From: Coturnix japonica
Taxonomy: Eukaryota; Chordata; Aves; Galliformes; Phasianidae
Direction of reading: 5' to 3'
Length of the DNA stretch: 64,000 nt
Assembly (NCBI RefSeq): GCF_001577835.2
Contig: NC_029527.1
Span: forward strand, 1,264,809 to 1,328,808
In this document: positions 19,501 through 34,500 of the stretch, one piece after another
Numbering within the stretch: position 1 is the stretch's first letter
Layout: each line of letters starts with the position of its first letter
The notes under the pieces: model-generated
The model's database searches: none
What the model was told of the DNA's origin: nothing
The model's input: only the letters and a program-made list of their open reading frames with translations
Made by a program: the position numbers and the translations under genes

Positions 19501-22500
19501 GACGTTTCTGCCTGGGCCATGTGGCCACCAGAACTAAGAAGCACATTCACAGCTGCCCTAATGGCTGAACTCTCATTGTTGCCCTAGAACTTGACTGTGT
19601 TGTGCCCACCAGAGTACATGGTGTGCTTCCTGCACCGGCTCATTGCTGCCCTGCGTTTCTTCTGGGATGGCCACAAGGTGAAGGCACCTGCTGCACTGAG
19701 CAGTGAAGGTAAGGCTTGGTAGAGAAGCCAGCAGGACAGTTGTATGTTTGGGACAGGGTTTGTCTCCTGGCACTGTTCTCCAGGATGCTGAAAACTTTGT
19801 GTTTCTCATGGGTGCTGGTGCCTTCTGCATGCTGTGCCTGTAGATCCTGGGAAATTCCTGTATGCAGATCTAATCCAGTAGACATCCAGACTTATTCTGG
19901 ACAATTTCTTTGAGACTTGCAAAAGAATACATTGTGATCAATAGTTAAAGTACAGGGTAACGTATTTACCAGTTTTTACAGGGATTTCTGTGGGATTAAG
20001 GAGAAACCAAGTAAATGCCAGTTGCTTTCCCACTCTTAATCCGAGCTTTACCTATCCCATTTCTTACTTCTGGCTTACTATTTCTCTAGATTCATTAAGT
20101 GCCTTGCAGTACTGTATGGGATGAAGTGGACTCCAGCTCCGGTTAGAGTAGATAGGTGAGAGTTGAAGAGTTTACAAAGGATCTAGTTTACCCCAGTGAG
20201 TGGGACTGGGAGGGAGGAAGGGCTGGGAGCCTTGCTGCCTCCTGCTTTGGTGCACCTCTAGTTCTTGCTTTGTTCTGGAAGTTACCTCTGACTCAATGGC
20301 TTGTGTTCTTGGGACAACAAAAGCAGTCACTCAGTGCAGCACCAGCCTGGGCCCTGGGCTCTGTCTTAGGGCTTACCTGTTGGTGCTAGCATCTTTGAGG
20401 GATTCCTGTGTATGAGTCTGATAGGACAAACAAGTTTCCTTATCTACTTCAGAGGCATATGTCCCTCCCCAACTCTTCTATAATGGGAAGGTGGATTATT
20501 TTGACCTTCAGCGACTCGGTGGTCTTCTGTCTCATCTCAAGAAGACTCTGAAAGGTAAGCACTCTCACCTCTAGCAGCTTTACCACAGGTCCTGGCTGAA
20601 GTTCACCAAGGAGACATCCCAGGGAGGGAGCTGTGGGTAGTGAAATGTGATTAAATGTAAGGAGAGGAGACTTGAATTTTGATGTAATGTAAGTTACTCT
20701 AGAGAAGGCAGCATCCCTCTGGGGTGGAGTGTTGTTTAAGTTAACAGCTTCCTCTTTATGTCTGTGATTTGGGCACTGATTTATCTTCTCCTAATTGCAG
20801 GCTCTGTCCTGAGTGTTCAGTTGGAAAGTTTTTTTCTGAACTCCTGTCCTGATTTTTCTTGATGTGCTTTTATTCTCTGCCCCAAACTCATTATGGTGTA
20901 TAGTGGGGATAGTGGAGAGTTGCTGAGCAGAGTCAGGTCTCAGTCCCTCTCTGTGTCAGGGTAATCCCAGCCTATCCAACAAGCCCAGCAGCAAAGCCAG
21001 GATGATTCCCTGTGGGAGCTCTGCCATTTGCCTGGGTGAGTGCTATGCCAGCCCCCCTTGCTGCAGCTGTAGTGACATGCAGATGTAAGATGGGAGACCA
21101 ACTCGGGCAGTCCTACAAGGATACCTGTTCAGCCTATGGCTAGTGGAAGGAAGGGAGATAGCCTGGGAATACCTGCTGGGGAAGTGTTCTTGCTGCATCA
21201 CAGCCAAGGGCTGAAAACTGTCAAAGTACTGACTGCCTGCACAGTACTTGCTGTACCACTCCAAGCAAGCAGTAGCAGCAGCCCTATGTTCTTTCTGGAC
21301 CACTTTAAACCTGTGCCTATGGACAAGAAAGCACATTCAGACTTTGTACAGCATAGCCATATCATCAGAGCAACGTTGCTCTGATGGGCTGTGAAGGGAT
21401 CCTGCAGTCCTAGTGATCTGGGGACATGTCTGAGAACCATAGAATTGTAGAATCACTCAGGCTGGAAAAGACCTTAAAGATCATCGAGTCCAACCACAGT
21501 CTAACTTAACAACCCTCTGCTAAATCATGTCCCTGAGTATCACATTCAACTTCCCTGCCTCTGGCCCTAGTCATTGTCTCCTGATTCTCCAGTTATTCTG
21601 CTGGTAGGGATAGGAACAGAAACGAGTAGTACCTGTCATTGTTTGGTATCCACTATGTTAGCAAGGGAAGATGAATTCCATGTAAGGGTATAGAGGTGAG
21701 CTGGGGTGAAGTGAGCCTGTTCCGATGCAGCATCCAACCTCGCTGTCTGCTTCTCTGCTGCTGAGAAGCAGGAAAAAGAATGAACCTAGGGCTGTGACAG
21801 GTAACTTGTGCATTCACAGCCACTCTGGTGTGCTCTGTGCAGATGACCTGGCTGCAAAAGCCAATGTCCTAATTGATCCTGCGGAGCTGCAGGCAGTGAC
21901 TATGGATGATCTTGATGAAGATGAGGAATCGGCAACATCAGCAGCACAGGTGAGCCACTGGTGTTGGGCAGCAAGCTTAGCCTCTAGCTTGAAAAGCTTT
22001 GTTTAGGGGAAAGCAGTGTCTGATCCAGCACTGTAACCAGCCCATGGGCAGCCAGGTTAACAGCTAAACTTGTGGGAGGTCACCAAGGACCTGGGTACAG
22101 CAAGTCTGAACAGCCAGATTTTCTCTGCACTGTAACTATCCCTTGATCTGAATGTGGCCCTCTCTGTGGCAACTCTCAGTCCTTACTTTTAAAGGAGGGC
22201 ATGACAGCTGTAGGCACAGCAGCTCCTTGCTGTGCAGATCTGCTTGTTGTGCCTGACATGTGCCTCAGATGAAGGAGCACACATTGGCTAACTGAGCATC
22301 ATCTCCCTTTCCAGTAGCCCTTGTGCACCTGTACCAAAATCCCTGCAGGAATAAGGGAGGAATAGTGAGCAGCATAACAGCTAGAACTCTTTCTCCCTTA
22401 ATTTTTTCTCAGTCTCAGCGTCCATCTGCCACCCTGGCCATTGGTGGAGCTCTTGCCAGACCTGGCTGGCTCAGCTCTCCCACCCTGGGCCGTGCCAACC

Positions 22501-25500
22501 GCTTCCTCAGCACAGCGGCCGTCAGCCTGATGAACCCACGGCGGCCTCTTGGTACCCTTGAGAAGGTCAAAGTACGCACTCTAAGTGTGGAACAGCGTAC
22601 AGAGGAGGACAGTGAGTACTTCTGCATGCTAGCATGGCCCAGCTGGTCCCTGGGAGAACAGCCTCTTCAGCTCCCCCTGCTCTTGAGAGGAAAGCAATCT
22701 GTTTACTTACAGCATTGCTTCTTTGCTTTCCCAGGGCATGCTAAGACCCACAGAGTCCACAGTTAACCACTCTGCTGTCCTGCACATAACACTCTTGATG
22801 TTCTTGCACCCTGTATGTAAGGAGGTGCTGTCTTGGCTCCTATAAGAATAGCATGACTTGGCAGGGAGGTAGTTTGGAGGCAGCACTGTTGTTGTTGGCC
22901 CCTTGGTGGGACCAGGCAAGTCTCTGAAATGTGGCTTGGGTCTGTTAGAGCAGATCTGGCAGGTCAACTCGATGCACACAGTGAGGTGGGACAGTGTGTT
23001 TGTGTGTCTAGGGAAGGAATAGCATGTTACAGATATACTGCAGGGTTCTGGTCATTGGCTTGAGAGAGGTGCAGGCAGGAGCTGTGGTGCCAAAATACCT
23101 TGTTGAGAACTTCTCTCCTGTCTTGGGGGTGGATTGCAGTTGAAGGCAGCCATGGAAATGAGGGTCTTTTGCTGGGGAGACCTCCAGAGGAGCCAGACCA
23201 GCCCATTACAGAGAACTCCCTCCTGGAAGTCCTGGATGGGATAGTGATGATGTACAACCTCAGTGTCCACCAGCAGCTTGGGAAGGTAAGCGGCACGTGC
23301 TTTGTAGGCATCCCTTCTCCCAGTCTCTGTTACTTCTGTACTGACTCTCTGTTTTCTGCTTGCTTAGAGACTGTGTGTTTCCTTCTCCCAGCTCCCACAA
23401 GGGATCAGATTGCATGCTTTTGTGTGTAAGGAAGAAAATGCCATCATGCTTTGTTGGAATCTGCTTGCTTTTCAGATGGTTGGTGTGTCAGATGATGTGA
23501 ATGAGTATGCTATGGCACTGAAAGACACAGAGGAAAAAATCAGCCGCTGCCCAAAGAGAGTAAGTGTCTCTGGACATCCAGCTTCTTTCTCTGGTAGCTC
23601 CTCAGTATCTGGCAAAAGGTTTGAAGCACAGTGCATGATTTCCAGCACTGGAGCAACTAATATTTTTTGGGGTAGTAACTCATGCCTGGAGCTGGCAGCT
23701 ACATTTTGTGCTGTGCCAACCCATTGTACCACTGCTTCAAGAAACAGAGTCATTGAAGCAACTGCTTCAGCTTCTCTCAGGCAGACTGTGGCAGTTTTCA
23801 AACCTCCAAGTGCTGCTGGCAGCTTGGAGCCATTCTCCTGAAGATGGGAGTTGGGGTTTGGAAAGGTTTCCTGTCCAGAGGAGACCCTCCAATCCACAGC
23901 TACTGCACTTTTGTCTGAGCTGCTGGGACTTCTCATTAGATCTGGTATTCACAGGCACAGTGGAGGGTTCAGAAAAAAACAAGTAGGAAATACCCTGCAG
24001 TGGTGAACTTGGGACACTTATGTCCTCTCCAGCTGCTGGAGACAGAATGTATCCAGTGATGCATTAAAAAAGTATCTCTGACAGCAGCTGATCCTAAAGC
24101 TGTCAGGACCAGTGTCTGCATCAGGCCTTGTGGGCTGCAACTGAGGCCAGTAAGTGCTTTTTATAGCACCAATTCCCACCCCTTCCTCAGAAGGGGAGCT
24201 GACCTCTTTCTCTTCTGCCTTGCTAGCCCCAGGGTGGTATTTACTTTTGTGTTGTTTGTCCAGCTTTGGAAAAGCATAGTATAAGTAGAAGTGATATCTG
24301 CCCTCACATCTCTGCGCTCTTTTCAGAGGAGAGACATCCATGAGGAGCTGCTGAAGAGCCAGAAGGTCTTCTCTGAGAAACTCAATCACCTGAGCCGACG
24401 CCTTGCCTGGATAAATGTCACCATCTATTCAAAGGTGGGCAGAAGTGTAATGTGAGTGGCTCAGAAGATACTGAGCAGGTGTGCCTCTGTGTCTGTGCTG
24501 CTCAGCTCATGTCACAAGGGATATTTTTGCAGGTGCTGGAGCAGTGCTGGTGGTCTCTGAGCCTTGTTTGTGCCTCCTTTCTTAGGCCTGGACTCTCTCC
24601 TGCCCCAGGACTGGTCCTGAAGTATATATCAGAACACAGCCCAGTCTGTTCTGAGCTTTGTGTGGTGCTGTAGGCTTTTGCTTGGGGAGTCAAGTCTCTG
24701 TGGTGCAGATAGAAACATGCAGACCAAAGGGACATCCAGTTCTTAGGGCAGGCTGAGAAGATAGAGTAGTTGCTGTGAAGCCTTTCCTTGGGCTGTGCTC
24801 TGTGTCACAGGGAGTTCTCACTAAGGCTTCTCTTCCTGGAATCTGCAGCATCCAGCCCTTAGGAGTTTCCTTTTTCAGATATTCTCCCCTTCTTCACTTC
24901 GTTCCCAAGTCCTTTTTATATTTAGTGCCACAGTGACTGTTAGAAACTAGCATGTGTTTTTTGTGATCAGGCTCATATGGTCTCATATTCCCTACAAAAG
25001 AATAGATCCTGAGGGGATTCAAGCCTCAGTGAGACAAAGCCACTGTTGATCTGGTCTCATGTTGGTGATAGTTGTGCTCTGAACTGATTGGGGATTGCTG
25101 TGTTCTCCTTGGCAGGAGAAGATGCAAGATATCTACTGGCTACTGAGAGTGTGCATCCGCACCATTGAGCACGGTGACAGGACAGGCTCACTTTTTGCTT
25201 TCATGCCAGAGTTCTACCTCAGCGTGGCTATGAACAGCTACAGTGCACTCAAGAACTACTTCAGCCCTGTCAATAGCATGGAGGAACTTCCAGGTAAGGG
25301 AATGGGGAGACCTTGCTAATTCTGGCCTGGAAAAGTCTAAGTATTAGAGCCCCATCCTTGTGTTGTACTGGTAGCTGGGCATCCCTTCTCTATCCTTCCC
25401 TGGCTGTGATATCCTTCACTTTGTATTGTCTGTGCAATGTGGGGCAAGCGCTGAATGCTATTCCTTGAGTGGGTGCCCATTGGTGACCTGTGTCCTTTAC

Positions 25501-28500
25501 TGAACTTAGGTGGGGTTCCTGTGCATTGCCCAGAGCTGTTGCAATATTAGCTGTACTGAAAATCATTAGCAGCTGTGTGTTTGCAAGGAGGCATCAGAAA
25601 TGGGTTGGGATGCAGGAAGACGTCATTGCCCTGACGATGTATGCCACTGGTTGCTGGGTGGGGGAATTCATGCCATGAGTGCAGGAACTGGGGCTGTTTT
25701 CAGTTCCTCATGGGACTTGGATAAGGAGATGAACACCCACTTCATGCCAGGTGTTCAGGTGGATTCTGTCTGTGCATGCTTTTCTTGGCTGCATCACCTT
25801 TGCAGTTCTTAGGATTTCCAGAGCTTGCAAAGGCAAGAGCTGCTGTTCCAGCCAACGAGACTTAGCTAAAAAGTGTACATTAATTGGGAGCTCTGCAGGG
25901 AGCAGCAGAATTAAGCAGTAACAGATTTCTTGCTTCAGGGCCTGCAAACTGAACACAGCTTCTCTGCATAGATCTAGGGTGCTGTTTGTGTTGCTCACCC
26001 CCTTCTGCATTAGACTTCTTTCCCTTGTAATCTGCCTCAGTTGCTTGTTTTTTTTGTTATCACCTTTCTCTGAGTAACTGCTTCAGACTGCATGGTAAGG
26101 CAGGGAACTTTGTTGCAGATACATGTTTTCCCAGCTGTTTGTTTTGACAGTTGGAAGGCAAGAAAGCTGCCAAGTTAGCTGCTGCAGGAATTCATCCCAT
26201 TGCCTGTCCTACTGCAGGAACACAGGTCTGCCCACTGGGTTGTTGCATGATCCCTGCTCCCTCCTTCTCTTCACAGGCTATGAAGAAACCCTGATGCGCC
26301 TCGCTGCCATCCTGGCCAAACACTTTGCTGACTCAAGGATTGTGGGCACAGGTAATGCTGCTCTCCTCTTCTTTGGGGTGATATATTGCAGCCCTGGCTG
26401 GCCTCAGTTCCACTAGCTCAGCAGTCTTCTGTTGGGATCTATCTGCTGAACTCACTGAGGGCTCTATACCTCCACAGGCAAAGAGAGGCTAACCTGGTTA
26501 GGTACATGACCTAGGATGCCCCTTTGAGAGCAAGGCTCATATCCCAACTACTTGCACATTAGAGTGGGGTTTCTTCCTAGCTGCCTAGGCACAGGGATGC
26601 TCTCCCTACTGACTGGGGCAGCAAGCCTATTTTTCCTGAGATGTAGTAGGAGTGGGCAAACAGATGCAGATACAGATGGGCCGTATACAGGAACCCTTCA
26701 ATTCACTATGAACTTTTGCTACCATGAGGAATGCAGACTTGTACAAAAATGCTCATCTCTGCATGAGTGCTTCTGCCTGCAGTTCTATGAGTTTGGGGCT
26801 TGACTTGGGCTTCGGAGAAACCCAACGTCCTGCTAAGTGGGCTGTTTACTCTTAGCCAATACTCCCTGTTCAGCTTGACTCTTATTTTGATTCAGTCAAG
26901 CCTGTAGGGAAATTACTGCATTTGGAGACAGAGACTTAAGCGTTTCTCCTTCATCAGCTCAGCATGTCTTCTGTGAAGGGCCTTGAGTGTTTGACCCTTT
27001 ATGATGTCTGGGTAGATCTTAAAGGCAGAATGATTCAACATACCTAGTTCCAGCTGCCTGGAAATCAGTTTGGTTTATGAAGTCTTGGCTCTAACTGCTC
27101 TGAGCAATACTTAATTCAGTAGCTATTTCTGAAGGTGTGTTTATCCTGCATTCTCAGGAGGAGACAAGGGTCCTTTTCTCATCCCTGCCATCTGGATTTA
27201 GAAGTGACCCTGTTCCTCTTGCAGAAGCTGCTTTCCCCTCATCTTTTAGATGATACCGATATTGAGGTTAAACTAAGGCTGTAGTCATGCTTTTCTGTTG
27301 CTGACCAGGAGGTTGCTTGTCATACCATTCACCTGCTGACAGCTGTTGCATCCTCAGCAGAGTCCCAGGATGTTTGTCTGCTCTTTTCATTCTGTGCAGG
27401 TTGGCTGGATGAGCTTCTGCTCTGGATTAAAGGGATTTAAAGTCACTGGCTGGCTGCACAGAAGTAGATCTAGAAGTACTCTACAAACCATAGCAGGGAG
27501 TCAGTTGTCCAGGAGTACCCTCAGCTGCTCCAACTAAAGAGAGAAGAGACAGTGGGCTCAAGAGGGAGACTCAGGGCACAGCACTTGCACAGTACCTTTG
27601 TCTGCCTCTGATGTGGACCAGTAGCCATCAGCAGAAGAGCACCGCACAGCTGGTTGTGGCTTCCTGGGTACTTCTCCAGTTTTCCTGAAGAGAGCACTGT
27701 TGGAACTTCAGGCTTTGGCTGTAATCTGAATACCTTTTGACTGCAGCATTTTTTTTTGACCTGGTGCTGTCTGTAGCTGTGTGTTCTGCTAGTATCTGTA
27801 GCAGTATCTGCTACTTTGAGAAAGTGTTATCCTTCAGGCTCTCCCAGCTCATGACTGACCTTCCCTCTGCACAGAGGATGCAGATGCTTCTCTAACTGCA
27901 AACATGGGTCAGGCAGAAACCGCAGGGTTATTTAGATTGGAGAGGATCTCAGGAGGTCTCTAGACTGTCCTCTGCAGGGTGAGCTGTGATGCTGGACTAG
28001 GCTGCTCAGGGCTTTATTCTGTCTGATCTTGAAAACCTCAAAGGATGAAGACTTCACAACACAGAGCCTCTCTGAGCAACTTGTTTCACTGCTTTACTGC
28101 CCTCATAGAGAAAACATTTTTTCTTATATCCAGTGTGAAGTTCTCTTATTTTATGTCCATTCTGTCTTGCCTCCCACTATATACCACTAGTGGTATATAA
28201 CCGTATATAACCACAGTCGTGAGCTGCATCTTAGTGATAACCTCCTGTCTTCCCTATGAACCTCTTTGCAAGCTACTGTTAGGTTCCCCAAAGCTTTCTT
28301 ATCTCCATGCTGAACAAACCCAACTCCCTGAGCACTTCCTTCCAAGGCATGTTGACCGTATTAGCAGCCTTCTGCTGAACTCTAGTCTGTTTATTTTATT
28401 TTGAGGATTTCAAAACTGGATGCACTGCCTGTGGTCTAATGAGAGCTAATTAAAGGGAGTTAATCACTTCCCTTGATCTACTGGCTGCATTCTTGTTAAT

Positions 28501-31500
28501 GCAGCAGAGGATGCTATTGGTCTCCTTTTCTGCCAGGGCATGCTGCTGGCCCAAGCTCAGGTTACTGTCAGCCTCCAGCCCTGGGTTGCTCTCCGCAGTG
28601 CTGTTCTGCACCCAGGCAGTCCCAGCCTGTATCACTGCAAGGGATTCTTCCTTCCCATGCCTGGGAGTCACCATTTGTACTTTCTGATTTTCATAATGTT
28701 CGTGCTGTCCCATTTCTCCAGCCCATCCAGATCCCTCTAGCAGTCTGGTCATTGAGCACATCAACTGATGCCACTAATTTGGCATCATTTACCAAGTGGG
28801 TTCTTCCTCAGAACATGTCCAGTGAGGGTCTGTTGTTAATGAGGGCTGGTCCCTCCCAGTCTCTGGTGTTCAGGTGCTCTGTGGCATGCTGTGTGTCCTT
28901 GGATGCCTGTCCTAGCTCCTTCTCTTTGCTCCACAGACATCCGGGACTCCCTGATGCAGGCGCTGGCCAGCTATGTCTGCTACCCCCACTCGCTGCGTGC
29001 TGTAGAGAGGATCCCAGAAGAGCAGTAAGTGCTTCCCTGCCTGTTCCTGGGGCAGGGCTGGGCTGTGGCAAGGCTTGGGGTGAGCAGGCGGGCTGCCAAG
29101 CACTGCAGGGGCAGAGGAGCTGCAGCAGGGTGCAGAGTTGATTTGGGGAGCCTTCTTTCTCTGTTAGACCAATGTGTGTTGCTCTGTCCCAGCTCTGTGA
29201 GTCCTGCTGTGAGTCCAATTTGACCCCCCGTCCCCAGACCCTTTGCAGCTGACCTATGTCTTCTGTTGGGCAGGCGGATCTCCATGATGAAGAACCTCCT
29301 GGCTCCCTATGAGCAGCGGCCCTGGGCGCAGACCAACTGGATCCTTGTCAGGCTGTGGCGGGTGAGCATCCCTGTCCTCTCACTGTCTGGGCTTGGGTGG
29401 ACACTGAGCATTTTGCTTTCCAGTAGCAGAAAAACCTGACTGTTTTCCATCCTCTTTCCTCATCTCTTTTGGCAGGGCTGTGGCTTTGGATACAGATACA
29501 CACGGCTCCCACACTTGCTGAAAACCAAGCCTGAGGATGCCAGCCTTCCCAGTCTGCAGAGTGAGTGGGGCAAGGGAGTGGCATTCAGACTTACAAAGGG
29601 TGCAGAGGGAGGGCTGTCCTAACAGCAGGTACACTGAGAGGGAGCGGCTGCTTGAGGAGGCAGGGCACTGGACAAATTCAGAATCAAGGAATGTTTTAAA
29701 CAGGCTTCTCTCTTGGAGCCTGTCAGAGCCTGTCTTGCCTTTGGCTTGACAATTTAGTTATCAGTGCTGTTGCCAAATGGAGGAGTTCCTCAGATCTGCA
29801 ACATCTGGGGAAGGCATGTGGAGGAGGTAACTTTTGTGAGCTAAAGTACACATCATCTGCTTCACCTGTGCAGACTCTTGGCCAGTCTGGACACAATTCT
29901 GATTCCTCTCTTCTGTGGAAAAGGCTTTGTGCCAGACTGCTGGAGGGCTGCTCAGGGGTTGGGGACAGAGGATACTGCAGCCTGATGTGGGCTGGGGGTG
30001 TGTGGAGGTGCATTAAATGTCCCTTCTGTTGGGGAGAGCTGCCTGTCTCTGTTTTAATGGCACTCTTGTTCTTCTTTCTCCTGCCCATGGGTGCCCAGGA
30101 GATCTCTCTGTTGCTAGTTTCCAGAGTAAGTTTGTTGTGTGACCCTCTCCTGTCTGGTGCAGTAGCTTTAGAGAGTTCCCTCCTTCCCTGGTTGTGTGTA
30201 GAGAGTCCTCTTTTGTGGGACAGAGGGGTTCATGCAGTGATCCCTTTTCTCAATTAAAATCCCTGGGAGATGCCAAGGAGTCTGGTACCCACGTGGCAGA
30301 TTCTGAGGCTGCATTACAGACCTGCTCTTGCTACTGTTTGTGTCAGTGTTACCTCTTGGGTCAGAGTTTTGCTGCAGGCTGTGCCAGCCTTGGGTTCCTC
30401 TCATCCTTGGGGGATAATGGGGAAGCCCTGCTGCACATGGCAGGGACCTGATGGTTGCCTCTCACCCTTGTCCTATGCAAGCAAGCCCCCAGGTAGCTGC
30501 TGTCAGTTCCAGGGTTGCTCACCAAGATCCCTCAGTCCTGCAGAGCTCTGGGAGAGGATCAAAGTTCCAGAGTTTTTGAGATCTCTCTGCATCCATCCTT
30601 GGATGGCTCCGCACAGTCTGAGCACAAAGTGGGCTGGCCAGGCTGCTGGGGACTTGCTCCTGGGACTGCTATTTTAAGGTGCAGCTGAATCATTAATGAA
30701 TGCTGGTTTCATTGAAGAGGGACATGGGACTCAGAGGTGTCCTTGAGATACTGCCCAGGAAAGGAGAAAGAGATGCACCCCTGCCTTCCCACCTATCTGT
30801 CCTCACCTTGCTGCAGTTGGAGCGTTGGCAGGGACAGTGGGCCAAACTGCTGAGCTGAAAGAAATCCCTGTTTGTCTGGGCCAGCTTCTGCAGCCAGCCT
30901 GAAGCCAAAATCATTGGCTTGTGTTAGTTTAACTGCAGGTCTTCACAGTGGTAGTTTCTCGCTCTCAGAAATAAACCCTTGACTCTTTCTTGGTGGGAAC
31001 ATACCTAACCTCGTCTGCTGTCTTCTGCTGCTGCTGCCTTGCTCTGCTGGGTGTACATTACAACGCTCACTTCCTCAGAAGTGTTTATGCAATCTCCCTT
31101 CTTTGTCCTTCTTAATGACATGGAAAAAAGTGCGGCCTCTGAGCGTTGTTCAGGAGGGCTTTTTGTTCCCTCTGGAGTCCCTGTGTGGCCCTTTCCCATC
31201 CAACGTGCTGCTCACAGATCCAGCACCAGCAGCCTGTTTGCGTGGGGCTCCCTGATGCCTTGCATTACCAGTGGTGGGGTTCCCTGCATCCCCAGCTTTA
31301 CGTTTGTCGCCACTGCTCCATCCGCCAGATGGGCACATTCACATCTGGATCCTTTGGAGAAGTCAGGTTAGTGCTGGGTGGAGCTGCTCTGCTGCTCCAT
31401 CTGTCCCATTGCTCCCAGCTGGGCTCATGCCTGGAACCCCACACATACATCACCCAGGGCACTGACCAAGAGGTCTCATGAATAGCCCTGCTATAGATCT

Positions 31501-34500
31501 TGCCAGGTCATTAGCAAACTATAAAGTACATAATTATCTTCCTGTAATGAAAGTATGTGACCCTGCTACTTCACAATCAGCCAGTAAGAACACTTATTGA
31601 ATGCTTCCACTTTGTCTGCTTTATTAATTTTTAACTCTATCTGTTAATGGCCTCTGTTGCTGTTTGACTTTCTCTTATTGCTACTTTTCTAAATAATTCT
31701 GCTACAGTTATTTCTATAGTTAAAGAAACTTTGCGTGTAGCCAGCTTCGTCCTGGATGTTTCCTTTTTGTCTTTTCCTTCTATTACCTCCTTTCTCCTTG
31801 TTTTCTTCCACTGCTGGCTATGTTTCATTATGCCCATTTTGCCCTTCTCATCTTAGCTTTTGTCTGTGCTTTGCTGTGGCCTCAGAGAACTTTCTAGCTG
31901 AGAGGTTTGCTGCAGCTCTGGGGCTTTCTGCCTGCCTGATAACCTTATGGATTATACACAATTTCCCCCCACTCTGAACTTCTTTTTTCCTCCTCTGACT
32001 GCTTTGCTCGCCTTTCTGTGGGGAAGTTTCAGTTGTGGAAACATCGGATGTCTCTATAACCGCTTGGGGCCACGCTCTGTTGCCCACATTAGATGTATTG
32101 AGATCATAATTTCTGGCCTTGGAAAACCACCAATTTCAGTTCCAATGACTGATGTTCATCTGCCATAATGAAGGCTAAGCCAAGATTGAGTGGCTTTTTG
32201 TATGAAGGAGTTACAAGTTTTAGAAATCCTAATGATGCTCTGTTGCCAGAATCGAGAAGGTAACCACGTCAACAGGTAACCATAGACTCTTGGCACTCCT
32301 CTAACAGCAAACGTGAGGGCTGTGCTCATACCCAGGAGGACAGTGCTGAGTGGGGTGTGGGGAGAAAACCCCTCAAGGCAGGTGAGGATCTTGTTAAATG
32401 GAGGAGAACGCAGGGGTCTGGTTTGGTTTTTGGATACGGTGGTGTTTGTCCCTTGGTGATCTCAGTCTGGGAGCTCATACAGGAGAAGCAGCCACTCTTG
32501 CTGTGGCTGATGGCAGGTCCCTTCCATGGCTTTCAGCATGGTCACGGTGTAAGTAAGACTCACACTCCTCCTGGGAGCAATAAAGGCCAAACTTGTTCAC
32601 CTGGGGTTAGCGTAAAGCGTTAGAAAAACTCCATAACTCTGGAGAGGTCTGACAAGCAGCACCACTTCTTAATGCTCTTATGGACTGGCACAGTCTTTGC
32701 CAGAAGCAAGGAAAGCATTTAAGAACCTGGAATTGGAGACTTGGAGCAAATTCACACCACTTATTGGAAAAACACCGTGAGGAAATAGCCATTGGCTAGA
32801 AGTCAGGGAAAAGCAAGTTACTACAAGCAGAAAATCATCCTTCAAATTGCCTTCAACTGAGGTAGGCTTTGGCTGGGCAGCTCATTTTGGGAACCATCTT
32901 GGCTTGAAGTGTTGGTGGAGGAGGCAAAGCTGCACAGCACAGCTGCGGTTTGCAGAGGTGGTGCTGATACTTGTGGTGGTTTTTTTCTGTGATCAGGCTT
33001 TTTCTTCCAGCCCTCACTCATGGACAAACCCCCTCACTTAGTGCTGTCTGCTCAGGGAGCTCTGTGTGCCATCATCTGTCACCAGCAGAAGAAAACAGGG
33101 TGGGCTCTGGTGCTGGCTGCTGGGCTTCTCTGCTTGCACCTTGCAGCCAGTGAGGGTCACAAAGCACAGTTCTGACCAAGGGTTATCCTTGAGCTGAAAT
33201 CCTAGCTTAATCTTGTCAGAGAAAAAAAACAACAAAGAAAAGGCAGCTTGACGCGTGGCCAAAGGGACGAATTACACAACAGCAATTGCAAGGGGAGGAA
33301 AAGAGAACAAAACAATACATTATGCTTTTGTGCAAAGCTGCCTCCTATTTGTGGTTTGGGTGCTGAGGGCACTTAATGATTCCACCTCTCTGCAGAAAAT
33401 CTGGGGGAGCTGGCGAGGCTTGGGGACATGCACAGGGGCATGGATGTGATGTCTGTTATGAGAGGCTGCTGGGGCTGGAGCTGTTCCTGCCTCAGGAGCG
33501 ACTCAGGGCTGTGCTGGAGGTCCAGAATCATGGCTGACTGCAGGGGGTGAATGGGGAGCAGTGTCTGAGGGGCAGCAAGAGGAAAGTTATCAAATAGAGC
33601 GAGAGCCAAGCTCCAGATGGAATTCTTCCTGTCATTTACAGTTAAGCTGTAAAATATTGCTCTAGGGCACATTCAGTGCCAAAGGCTTACATAGCTTCAG
33701 GGGGACCCTGGGCAAGGAAGCTGCAGAGGTGGTGAGTACATAAATGATCCATCTGGCTCAGGCAGCCCCTGAGCCATGTGTGGGCACAGGACATCAAAGC
33801 CATTTACCCTGATAAAATCCCCCCCAAGAGATGTGCTTTTGGCCAGGATCAAAGCCTGCCTGGAGTGTAACAGCTCCGAGCACCAGCACATGTCCTCTGC
33901 CCCATCAGAATCTTGGATGCAACAAGAGGATTTACAGAATTGTTTCTGCCATTCCCATCCAGGCTGATGATCTCTGCCTGTCTCCTGCCTTCCCTCTCTG
34001 GTTCTACTGTTCCCAGTGAGCAATGTATAGTTGTGCCTGGCTGCTCAGTCTCTGAGATCGTGCTGGAGGATACCATGTGTTTCCTTTCCCCCTGCTGCCC
34101 TTTGAGCAGGAGTTTCCACCTGCTCTTACTTACTGATAGCTTCTCATAGGCGAAAGTAGTTGCGCTTCTTCCCTGTATTTGGTAAAGATGTTTGTGATCC
34201 TTTCTCCAAGCCCTTATTGTTAGTCTGTAGTTTGATCTTGGCTGTCCTTCCCTCATGCTGTTACTGATTCTGTAAGCCTCCAGCTGCCAGTGAGAGGCAC
34301 CTGCCCCATGTGTGCCCCCTCCTTTACCCCTTTGAGGGGTCAGCATCACATGTGGGACTGACCACGCTCCCCATCTGCATGGCCCTGTGGGTACAATGCC
34401 ACGTGGGGGCATGTGTGGGCTGTGCTGCCTGCCCAAGCCCACTGTAGGCACAGCCTGGCCCTGGGCAGGAGGAGGGGGTTTTCTGGGTGCCTCTCTCACA

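Noticed and set aside
31500-32200. AT- and pyrimidine-rich block suspected to be a mobile element
   Set aside because: No terminal repeats, target duplication or familiar consensus could be read, so it was left as plain intron.
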